Shown here piece by piece: positions 1-5,112 of a stretch of DNA of 5,355 bases. The position numbers and the translations under genes were made by a program. This stretch comes from Burkholderiaceae bacterium. GTDB taxonomy: Bacteria > Pseudomonadota > Gammaproteobacteria > Burkholderiales > Burkholderiaceae_C. The DNA is taken from assembly GCA_023268425.1 (NCBI GenBank), contig JALRFN010000295.1, positions 1 through 5,355 of the forward strand, in the 5' to 3' direction. Under the pieces are notes generated by a model. That model ran no database searches and was not told where the DNA came from. It saw only the letters and a list, made by a program, of their open reading frames with translations. Within the stretch, counting starts at the first letter, position 1. Each line of letters starts with the position of its first letter.

Positions 1-860
1 ATTTGGTTCAAGGTTTGCTCGCGCTCGTCGTTGCCACCACCCAAGCCCGCACCACGCTGTCGACCAACCGCATCGATTTCGTCGATGAAGATGATGCAGG
101 GCGCGTTTTTCTTGGCGTTTTCAAACATGTCGCGCACACGCGCCGCGCCCACACCGACAAACATTTCAACAAAGTCCGAACCCGAGATGCTGAAAAACGG
201 CACCTTGGCTTCGCCGGCAATGCCTTTGGCCAGCAAAGTTTTACCCGTACCCGGCGGCCCCACCAACAGCAAGCCACGCGGGATGCGCCCGCCCAGCTTT
301 TGAAACTTGGACGGGTCTTTCAAGAAGTCGACCACCTCGGTGACTTCTTCTTTCGCCTCATCGCAACCCGCCACATCAGCAAAGGTCACCGTGTTGTTGT
401 TCTCGTCGAGCATGCGCGCTTTGCTCTTGCCAAAGCTGAACGCCCCGCCTTTGCCACCTCCTTGCATCTGACGCATGAAATAGACCCACACCGCGATCAA
501 CAACAGCATGGGGCCCCAGCTGACCAGCAGGGTCATCAACAAGGAACCCTCTTCGCGCGGCTTGACGTCGAATTTGACGTCGTTGTTGAGCAAATCACCG
601 ACCAAACCACGATCCAGGTAGGTCGCATTGGTGCGCACGCGGCGGTCATCTGAGGTGATGGCGATGATCTCAGTGCCACCCGCGCTCTCGGTGATGGTTG
701 CGCTCTTGATGCGACGGGCTTGCACCTCGTTGATGAACTCGGAGTAAGGGATGTAGCCCGCCCCCACGGTGGCACGCGTTTCAAACTGCTTGAAAATCGT
801 GAACAGCACCATGGCGATCACAATCCAAATCGCGAATTTCGAAAACCACTGGTTTTTCAA
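1..860 (-). CDS. ftsH: FtsH, ATP-dependent zinc metalloprotease, N-terminal part (gene continues beyond the left edge)
   Basis: FtsH is a hexameric AAA+ protease of the inner membrane that extracts and degrades misfolded membrane proteins and regulatory proteins. 286 full codons are present. Transmembrane segment 1 is at about residues 9-23, a periplasmic domain follows to about 105, and transmembrane segment 2 is at about 107-128. A Gly-rich linker (GGGKGG, 134-139) leads into the AAA domain: Walker A GPPGTGKT 201-208, pore motif FVEMFVG 230-236, Walker B IIFIDE 256-261, then GNDEREQTLNQ 276-286. The second region of homology after this point and the HEXXH zinc site lie outside the window. 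The start is TTG at 860-858: the in-frame codons above it contain no ATG, GTG or TTG before a TAA at 911-909, and GGGGAG sits 6 bases upstream. The gene lies 112 bp downstream of rlmE on the same strand, the usual rlmE-ftsH pairing. Identity is very secure. Confidence 0.97.
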   Translation of the reverse strand, partial: MKNQWFSKFAIWIVIAMVLFTIFKQFETRATVGAGYIPYSEFINEVQARRIKSATITESAGGTEIIAITSDDRRVRTNATYLDRGLVGDLLNNDVKFDVKPREEGSLLMTLLVSWGPMLLLIAVWVYFMRQMQGGGKGGAFSFGKSKARMLDENNNTVTFADVAGCDEAKEEVTEVVDFLKDPSKFQKLGGRIPRGLLLVGPPGTGKTLLAKGIAGEAKVPFFSISGSDFVEMFVGVGAARVRDMFENAKKNAPCIIFIDEIDAVGRQRGAGLGGGNDEREQTLNQ

Positions 861-907
861 ATCGAGCTCCCCAACACTTGGTCGATACGGTTCAAAGTAA
901 GAGCCAT
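857..907 (-). other. Possible 16-codon leader ORF overlapping the ftsH start
   Basis: On the minus strand an ATG at 907-905 opens a frame that reads MALTLNRIDQVLGSSI and ends in TGA at 859-857. Its stop overlaps the ftsH start codon as TTGA, an arrangement often linked to translational coupling. The ftsH Shine-Dalgarno lies inside this frame. The ATG has no clear ribosome binding site of its own, only purine-rich GAAAAG about 7 bases upstream. A -10-like TAAAAT overlaps the ATG; if that is the real promoter, the leader ORF would not be transcribed. It may equally be a chance frame. Confidence 0.25.
867..872 (-). promoter_or_regulatory. Shine-Dalgarno site that fixes the ftsH TTG start
   Basis: GGGGAG on the minus strand lies 6 bases before TTG 860-858. 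No other start codon exists in this frame between the TTG and the upstream TAA (911-909), so this site and the TTG together define the ftsH start. The predicted N-terminus (M)KNQWFSK fits the family, which begins with a short hydrophilic run before transmembrane segment 1. Confidence 0.75.
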
Positions 908-911
908 TTTA
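906..911 (-). promoter_or_regulatory. Candidate -10 box (TAAAAT) in the rlmE-ftsH gap
   Basis: The 112-bp gap 861-972 between rlmE and ftsH holds TAAAAT on the minus strand, a 5 of 6 match to TATAAT, which would place a transcript start near 899. No good -35 hexamer stands 16-18 bp upstream. A TTGAAA at 921-916 is followed 16 bp later by a poor TACTTT. The short inverted repeat AGCC/GGCT around TAAAAT is too weak to call a terminator. ftsH may therefore be read from its own weak promoter, from rlmE, or both. Confidence 0.3.
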
Positions 912-972
912 GGCTTTTCAAGCACTGCGGCTTTTGCGTTGGCACAAGCCCTTGATCTGGCGATGGCTTCAC

Positions 973-1644
973 TCAGCGCGGCTTGAGTCGCCGCCCCACC
1001 AAAAAGGTTTCGGACGAGCGGTCGCGGCTGGCTTTGGGCTTGATCGGCTTGACCTCCACAAAGCTTTCCTTGAACAGCTTGACCAATTGGCTGTAGCCAC
1101 TGCCGTGAAAGAGTTTGACCACCAACGCGCCCTGGGGCGTGAGCCAGTTTTGCGAGAACTCCAAAGCCAGTTCAATCAAGTGTGCGATGCGCGCTGCATC
1201 GGCCACCGCGACGCCCGAGAGGTTGGGCGCCATGTCAGAGACCACCAAATCGACCTTGCCACCGCCATGCACCCGCTGCAGAGTATCGGTCAACTGCGCC
1301 AACACACTGTCCTCGCGAAAATCGCCTTGGATGAAGTGCACGTCTTCAATCGGCTCCATGGGCAACAAGTCCAGCGCCACCAAACAACCGTTCAAGGCCC
1401 CGTGTGCGGCGCCTTCGGGCGCCAAGCGACGCCGCAAGTACTGGCTCCAAGCCCCTGGCGCACTGCCCAAGTCCACCACACATTGACCCGGGCGAATCAG
1501 CTTGAGCTCCTCGTCAATCTCTTTGAGCTTGTATGCCGCGCGGGCGCGATAACCCTCGCGCTGGGCGAGTTTGACGTAGGGGTCGTTGATGTGGTCGTTC
1601 AACCACGCCTTGTTGACCTTCTTGCTTTTCGTCTTGATTTTCAT
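973..1644 (-). CDS. rlmE: RlmE (RrmJ/FtsJ), 23S rRNA (uridine-2552) 2'-O-methyltransferase
   Basis: RlmE uses S-adenosylmethionine to methylate the ribose of U2552 in the A loop of 23S rRNA, a late step in 50S assembly. The protein has 223 residues, close to the family's usual length of about 210. A basic N-terminus is followed by the substrate-binding GYRARAAYKL (31-40), SAM motif I VVDLGSAPGAWSQ (56-68), LDLLPMEPI (91-99), GDFR (107-110), SDMAPNLSG (136-144), VVKLFHGSG (175-183) and RSSETFLVGR (209-218). The K-D-K-E catalytic set of the family is present as K39, D137, K177 and E212. Motif I has GAW where E. coli has GGW, a conservative change. The ATG at 1644-1642 has a weak AAGTGAG 8 bases upstream. 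It faces away from yhbY across 34 bp and precedes ftsH on the same strand, as in many proteobacteria. Confidence 0.97.
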   Translation of the reverse strand: MKIKTKSKKVNKAWLNDHINDPYVKLAQREGYRARAAYKLKEIDEELKLIRPGQCVVDLGSAPGAWSQYLRRRLAPEGAAHGALNGCLVALDLLPMEPIEDVHFIQGDFREDSVLAQLTDTLQRVHGGGKVDLVVSDMAPNLSGVAVADAARIAHLIELALEFSQNWLTPQGALVVKLFHGSGYSQLVKLFKESFVEVKPIKPKASRDRSSETFLVGRRLKPR

Positions 1645-1666
1645 CGCGGGTGCTCACTTGCTAACC

Positions 1667-1672
1667 GATAAT
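1667..1672 (+). promoter_or_regulatory. Candidate -10 box of yhbY, placed for a leaderless transcript
   Basis: GATAAT (5 of 6 matches to TATAAT) ends exactly 6 bases before the yhbY ATG at 1679. A transcript from it would begin at or next to the A of the start codon. There is no Shine-Dalgarno between the box and the ATG, which agrees with a leaderless message. No good -35 is seen 16-18 bp upstream, where the sequence lies in the first codons of rlmE. Confidence 0.45.
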
Positions 1673-1679
1673 TGTCCCA
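1671..1679 (-). promoter_or_regulatory. Candidate extended -10 promoter of rlmE (TGG-GACAAT)
   Basis: On the minus strand TGGGACAAT can be read as an extended -10 element, TGn followed by GACAAT (4 of 6 matches to TATAAT). It predicts a start near 1664 and a leader of about 20 nt carrying the AAGTGAG site. No TTGACA-like -35 is visible at the right distance, which an extended -10 can tolerate. The element overlaps the yhbY -10 on the other strand and the first base of the yhbY ATG. The same 9-mer recurs in the rpiA-pyrD gap at 5067-5075. Confidence 0.4.
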
Positions 1680-2152
1680 TGACCGTATTAACACTCCCCA
1701 CCGCCACCATCAAAGACCTGCGTGCGCAGGCACACCACCTGGACCCGGTGGTCATGATTGGCGCCGACGGCCTGACCGCTGCCGTCTTGAAAGAAATCGA
1801 AGCCGCCCTCAACGCCCATGGCCTGATCAAAGTGCGCGCCGCCACCGACGAGCGTGCTGACCGCGTGCAGTGGCTGGCCGACATCGCCGACCAACTCTCG
1901 GCCGCACCCGTGCAACACATCGGCAAACTGTTGGTGCTGTGGCGCCCCATGCCCAAGAAAATGCGTGAAGAACGCGAGGACCGCCGTCCTGGCCCCAAGA
2001 CCATGAAGGTGGTCAAAAACAGCAGCCGCGGCGGCCAGCGCCCCGAAGTCAAGCAAATCCGCGTGCTGGGCAATGAGCGCGTCACCGCTGGCGGCAAGAT
2101 CAAGCGGGCGCGGGTCTCGCAAAAGAGCAACAAGAAAACCAGCCCGCGCTAA
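1679..2152 (+). CDS. yhbY: YhbY-family (CRS1/YhbY domain) ribosome-associated RNA-binding protein with a basic C-terminal tail
   Basis: YhbY proteins bind pre-50S ribosomal particles through a CRM (CRS1-YhbY) RNA-binding domain. The domain covers about residues 13-90: HHLDPVVMIGADGLTAAVL (19-37) carries the G-x-x-G loop, HGLIKV (47-52) matches the second strand, and HIGKLLVLWRP (80-90) closes the domain. E. coli YhbY is 97 residues and ends here; this protein has 157, with a Lys/Arg-rich tail (91-157) that is probably flexible apart from a more ordered-looking QIRVLGNERVTAGGKIKRA (126-144). The start is set at ATG 1679, which aligns with the E. coli N-terminus. The frame stays open upstream to 1586, but that part lies antisense to rlmE, encodes an unrelated hydrophobic run and is not used. 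No ribosome binding site precedes the ATG. It is divergent from rlmE, as often seen, and followed by a terminator. Confidence 0.93.
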   Translation: MTVLTLPTATIKDLRAQAHHLDPVVMIGADGLTAAVLKEIEAALNAHGLIKVRAATDERADRVQWLADIADQLSAAPVQHIGKLLVLWRPMPKKMREEREDRRPGPKTMKVVKNSSRGGQRPEVKQIRVLGNERVTAGGKIKRARVSQKSNKKTSPR

Positions 2153-2178
2153 AAGGACTTCAGCGCGCTGACAAACTG

Positions 2179-2217
2179 AAGCCATGGCCGTGGCGATGGT
2201 CATGGCTTTTTTGTTTT
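2179..2217 (+). terminator. Rho-independent terminator after yhbY, directly upstream of prlC
   Basis: AGCCATGGCC (2180-2189) pairs with GGTCATGGCT (2198-2207) over 10 bp with one G-T wobble and an 8-base loop. An extra A-T pair (2179/2208) is possible. The stem runs straight into TTTTTTGTTTT (2207-2217). This is a well-formed intrinsic terminator 27 bp after the yhbY stop. It ends where the prlC Shine-Dalgarno GGAG (2218-2221) begins. A second hairpin, CTTCAG (2158-2163) with CTGAAG (2176-2181), shares bases 2179-2181 with the terminator stem, so the two compete slightly. Confidence 0.85.
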
Positions 2218-2229
2218 GGAGATTCCCAC

Positions 2230-4299
2230 ATGCCCGAACTCAACCCTTTGCTCGCGCCTGTTGCGCAACACCCCGATTTTGCGGGCGTGCGCGCCGAGCA
2301 CATCGCCCCAGCCGTTGCTGAACATTTGAAGCGTGCGCGTGCGGCGCTGGCGCAAGTCACGACACCCGAATTCCCTGCCGAGTGGACCGCCATCGCCAGG
2401 GTTTTGGATGTGGCCACCGAACACCTGGGGGTCGCTTGGGGCGTGGTCTCGCACCTCAACGGTGTGGCCGACACGCCCGAGTGGCGTGCGGCCTACAACG
2501 CCGCACTGCCGGAGGTCACGGCCTTTTGGACCGAACTGGGCGCCAACGAGGCCTTATTTGCCAAGGTGCAAGCGATTGACCCCAACAGCCTCAACGCCGA
2601 GCAAGCGCGCGCGCGCGAACTGGCCTTGCGCAACTTCATCTTGGGCGGCGCCAAGTTGCAAGGCGAAGCCAAAGACCGCTTCGCCGCCATCCAAGAGCGG
2701 CAAGCAGAGCTGGCGCAGGCTTTCAGCGAACACGCACTCGACGCCACCGACGCGTTCAGCCTGCAGGTCGAGCGCGAGCGCCTCCAGGGCTTGCCCGAAG
2801 ACGTCTTGCACAGCACGGCTGCTGACGCCCAAGCCAAAGGGCTGGGTGGCCACCTGCTGAATCTGAAAATGCCTTGCTACCTGCCGGTCATGCAATTTGC
2901 CCAAGACCGCGCCTTGCGCGAGACGCTGTACCGCGCCTACGTCACGCGGGCCTCTGATCAAGCCGAGGGCGAGGGTGCAGCCGAGCGTGACAACTCCGCG
3001 CTCATGCGCGAAATCTTGGCGCTGCGCCACGAAGAGGCCCAATTGCTGGGCTTCGCGCATTACGCGGCCTTGTCGCTGGCCCCCAAGATGGCACCGGATG
3101 CGCAAGCCGTCTTGCAATTGATGCAAGACCTGGCGCAACGCGCCCGCCCCTACGCCGAACGAGACCTTGCCGAGCTGCGCAGCTTTGCCCGAGAGCAGCT
3201 GGGCTTGGACGACCCACAGGCGTGGGACTGGCCATTTGTTTCCGAACGCCTCAAGGAGCAGCGCTACGCCTACAGCGAGCAAGAGGTCAAGCGCTACTTC
3301 CAAGTGCCACGAGTCTTGGATGGTCTGTTCAAACTGGTGGAGCGTTTGTTTGGTGTGCGCATCGCGGCTGACCAAGCCCCGCTGTGGCACGACAGCGTGC
3401 GCTTTTACCGCGTCGAGCGGGCATTACCCGACGGTGGGCTCCAGCTGGTCGGGCAGTTCTACCTCGACCCCGAAGCGCGTGCCGGCAAACGCGGCGGCGC
3501 TTGGATGGCCGACGTGCGTGGCCGCTGGTTGCGCCCGGACACGGGTGACTTGCAAACCCCAAGCGCACACATGGTCTGCAACTTCGCCAAGGGCGTGGAT
3601 GGCAAGCCAGCGCTGCTGACGCACGACGACGTGATCACGCTGTTCCACGAATTCGGTCACGCGCTGCACCACATGCTGACCGAAGTCAATGAGCACGACA
3701 TCGCGGGCATCTCAGGTGTGGAGTGGGACGCCGTGGAGTTACCCAGCCAATTCATGGAGAACTTCTGCTGGGACTGGGGCGTGCTGCAAGACCTCACGGC
3801 ACATGTCGACACGGGCGAGCCGCTGCCGCGCGAACTGTTTGACAAGATGCTGGCCGCGCGCCACTTCCAAAGCGGCATGATGATGCTGCGCCAAATCGAG
3901 TTTTCGCTGTTTGACTTGCGCTTGCACCTCAGCGGCGACGCCGACGTCATGGGCACGTTGCAGCAAGTGCGCGACGAAATCGCCGTGCTGCCGCAGCCCA
4001 GCTACAACCGCATGCCGCACACCTTCAGCCACATTTTTGCGGGCGGCTACGCGGCTGGCTACTACAGCTACAAGTGGGCGGAAATTTTGTCAGCCGACGC
4101 CTTTGCGGCATTTGAAGAAACGGCGCAAGCCAGCGGCTCGGTGGTCGACCCCGCGACGGGTCAACGCTTCTGGCGTGAGATCCTGGCCGCTGGGGCCAGC
4201 CGCGACGCCATGGACTCGTTCAAGGCGTTTCGCGGCCGCGAGCCTCAGATTGACGCGCTGCTGCGGCACAGCGGCTTGGCAGAAGAACTGGCGGCTTGA
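2230..4299 (+). CDS. prlC: Oligopeptidase A, M3 family zinc metallopeptidase
   Basis: PrlC (OpdA) is a cytoplasmic thimet-type oligopeptidase that degrades short peptides released by ATP-dependent proteases and cleaved signal peptides. The protein has 689 residues against 680 in E. coli, so it is full length. The N-terminal two thirds is the helical M3 domain with no signal peptide. The zinc site is HEFGH at 473-477 (H473, E474, H477), inside LFHEFGHALHHML; the third ligand is E503 in WDAVELPSQF (499-508). The substrate-binding region HIFAGGYAAGYYSYKW (601-616) holds the family's conserved Tyr residues, with H600/H601-type context from MPHTFSH (595-601). The ATG at 2230 has GGAG 8 bases upstream and MPELNPLL matches the family start. 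It follows yhbY after a terminator only 12 bp before the ATG, and is convergent with rpiA. A 13-base alternating GC run (2605-2617) encodes Ala-Arg repeats near residue 126. The family is certain; the exact substrate preference is inferred. Confidence 0.97.
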   Translation: MPELNPLLAPVAQHPDFAGVRAEHIAPAVAEHLKRARAALAQVTTPEFPAEWTAIARVLDVATEHLGVAWGVVSHLNGVADTPEWRAAYNAALPEVTAFWTELGANEALFAKVQAIDPNSLNAEQARARELALRNFILGGAKLQGEAKDRFAAIQERQAELAQAFSEHALDATDAFSLQVERERLQGLPEDVLHSTAADAQAKGLGGHLLNLKMPCYLPVMQFAQDRALRETLYRAYVTRASDQAEGEGAAERDNSALMREILALRHEEAQLLGFAHYAALSLAPKMAPDAQAVLQLMQDLAQRARPYAERDLAELRSFAREQLGLDDPQAWDWPFVSERLKEQRYAYSEQEVKRYFQVPRVLDGLFKLVERLFGVRIAADQAPLWHDSVRFYRVERALPDGGLQLVGQFYLDPEARAGKRGGAWMADVRGRWLRPDTGDLQTPSAHMVCNFAKGVDGKPALLTHDDVITLFHEFGHALHHMLTEVNEHDIAGISGVEWDAVELPSQFMENFCWDWGVLQDLTAHVDTGEPLPRELFDKMLAARHFQSGMMMLRQIEFSLFDLRLHLSGDADVMGTLQQVRDEIAVLPQPSYNRMPHTFSHIFAGGYAAGYYSYKWAEILSADAFAAFEETAQASGSVVDPATGQRFWREILAAGASRDAMDSFKAFRGREPQIDALLRHSGLAEELAA

Positions 4300-4304
4300 A
4301 CGCC

Positions 4305-4348
4305 CGAGGGCCGCAAGCCCGGACTGGTCTTGGGCTTGCGGCGACTCG
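4305..4348. terminator. Large hairpin between convergent prlC and rpiA, probable bidirectional terminator
   Basis: GCCGCAAGCCC (4310-4320) pairs perfectly with GGGCTTGCGGC (4332-4342) across an 11-base loop. An outer CGAG/CTCG helix (4305-4308 with 4345-4348) extends it with a small internal loop. The structure lies in the 63-bp gap between the prlC stop (4299) and the rpiA stop (4363), so it is placed to end both transcripts. No T-run follows on the plus strand side, and none on the minus side, so it is not a classical intrinsic terminator; it may act with Rho or protect 3' ends. Confidence 0.65.
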
Positions 4349-4362
4349 AGTGCGTGAGGCGC

Positions 4363-5034
4363 TCAGTAGGTCTTGGTTTTCACACCCGATGCCGTGCCAA
4401 TCAGTGCCACATGGGCGCGCTGCAACGCGAACACGCCCACGGTGACCACCCCAGGCCACTGGTTGACTTGCTGTTCAAAGGCCAATGGGTCTTGGATTTG
4501 CAAACCATGCACGTCCAAAATGTGCTGCCCGTTGTCGGTGACCAAGGGCTGGCCATCGACTTCGCGCAAGACCGCGTGCGCGCCCATGGCGTCAAATTGG
4601 TGGCTGATGCGCGACGCCGCCATGGGAATCACCTCAACCGGCAGTGGAAACCTGCCCAGCTGCGACACGCACTTGCTTTCATCGACGATGCACACAAAGC
4701 GCTTGGCCAATGCCGCGACGATTTTTTCCCGCGTCAACGCCGCGCCACCGCCTTTGACCATGTAGCCTCGGTCATCGATTTCGTCCGCGCCGTCGACGTA
4801 AACACCCAAGCTGTCCACGCTGTTGGCGTCGAACACCTCGATGCCCAGGGCCTGCAAACGCTCGGTTGAAGCCACCGAACTGGACACCGCACCGCGAATG
4901 CTGTCCTTGATGGTGGCCAAGGCTTCAATGAACTTGTTGACCGTCGAGCCCGTGCCCACGCCGATGATCTCGCCTTCGGGAACGTGTTGCAGCGCCGCTT
5001 GGCCGACCAGTGTTTTGAGTTCGTCTTGTGTCAT
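4363..5034 (-). CDS. rpiA: Ribose-5-phosphate isomerase A
   Basis: RpiA interconverts ribulose 5-phosphate and ribose 5-phosphate in the non-oxidative pentose phosphate pathway, supplying ribose 5-phosphate for PRPP and nucleotides. The protein has 223 residues, the usual length (219 in E. coli). Phosphate-binding GVGTGSTVNKF is at 25-35, SSVASTER at 52-59, the catalytic DGADEID at 81-87 (D81, D84), KGGGAALTREKI at 94-105 with K94 and the catalytic base E103, then VIPMA (135-139) and the C-terminal LIGTASGV (211-218). All expected active-site residues are present. The ATG at 5034-5032 is preferred over longer in-frame starts because TTGGGAG lies 9 bases upstream and the family begins with M(T)QDELK. 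The 69 codons open upstream would run across the divergent promoter region and into pyrD. It is convergent with prlC and divergent from pyrD. Confidence 0.97.
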   Translation of the reverse strand: MTQDELKTLVGQAALQHVPEGEIIGVGTGSTVNKFIEALATIKDSIRGAVSSSVASTERLQALGIEVFDANSVDSLGVYVDGADEIDDRGYMVKGGGAALTREKIVAALAKRFVCIVDESKCVSQLGRFPLPVEVIPMAASRISHQFDAMGAHAVLREVDGQPLVTDNGQHILDVHGLQIQDPLAFEQQVNQWPGVVTVGVFALQRAHVALIGTASGVKTKTY

Positions 5035-5063
5035 GTTGTCTTGCTCCCAAGGGGTGTGGGCAG

Positions 5064-5092
5064 TTCTGGGACAATCCCGGGCTGCTGTCAAT
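5064..5092 (-). promoter_or_regulatory. Candidate rpiA promoter
   Basis: The minus strand holds a perfect -35 hexamer TTGACA (5092-5087). A weak -10, CAGAAC (5069-5064, 3 of 6 matches), follows after 17 bp. The start would fall near 5057, giving a leader of about 23 nt that carries the TTGGGAG site. The perfect -35 and correct spacing favour it; the poor -10 keeps the call tentative. Confidence 0.4.
5067..5075 (+). promoter_or_regulatory. Candidate extended -10 promoter of pyrD (TGG-GACAAT)
   Basis: TGGGACAAT on the plus strand reads as TGn plus GACAAT (4 of 6 matches to TATAAT). A transcript would start near 5082, about 31 nt before the pyrD ATG. No -35 is visible. A second box, GATTAT (5104-5109), is too close to the ATG (3 bases) to serve. 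The element abuts the weak -10 of rpiA on the other strand (5064-5069), so polymerase could probably occupy only one promoter at a time. Confidence 0.4.
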
Positions 5093-5112
5093 TTTGCAGG
5101 CGCGATTATCCA

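Noticed and set aside
3..653. Long plus-strand open frame opposite ftsH
   Set aside because: It is fully antisense to FtsH, which has complete Walker motifs. The frame is rich in His, Arg and Gln as expected for the reverse of a GC-rich gene, and no recognisable domain appears.
900..919. Weak hairpin (AAGAGCC with GGCTTTT) as a terminator in the rlmE-ftsH gap
   Set aside because: The stem is 7 bp with a wobble and mostly A-T ends. The T-run is short, and on the minus strand, where rlmE is read, there is no proper U-tract.
916..922. CTTGAAA on the minus strand upstream of ftsH as a sigma-32 -35 box
   Set aside because: The -35 matches the heat-shock consensus, but nothing like CCCCAT follows at 11-16 bp. 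I also found no clear sigma-32 pair before rlmE or prlC.
934..1671. 245-codon plus-strand open frame opposite rlmE
   Set aside because: It covers the antisense of RlmE, whose catalytic residues are all in place. Its product resembles no family I know and it has no good ribosome binding site.
1586..1678. N-terminal extension of yhbY with a hydrophobic, signal-like segment
   Set aside because: It overlaps the rlmE start region in antisense, does not match the YhbY family N-terminus, and would cross the divergent promoter gap.
2554..3390. 278-codon minus-strand open frame opposite prlC
   Set aside because: It is antisense to the helical domain of PrlC. Long antisense frames arise from codon bias in GC-rich genes; nothing else supports it.
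5104..5109. GATTAT as a -10 box for a leaderless pyrD
   Set aside because: It ends only 3 bases before the ATG, so a transcript from it would start inside the coding sequence.
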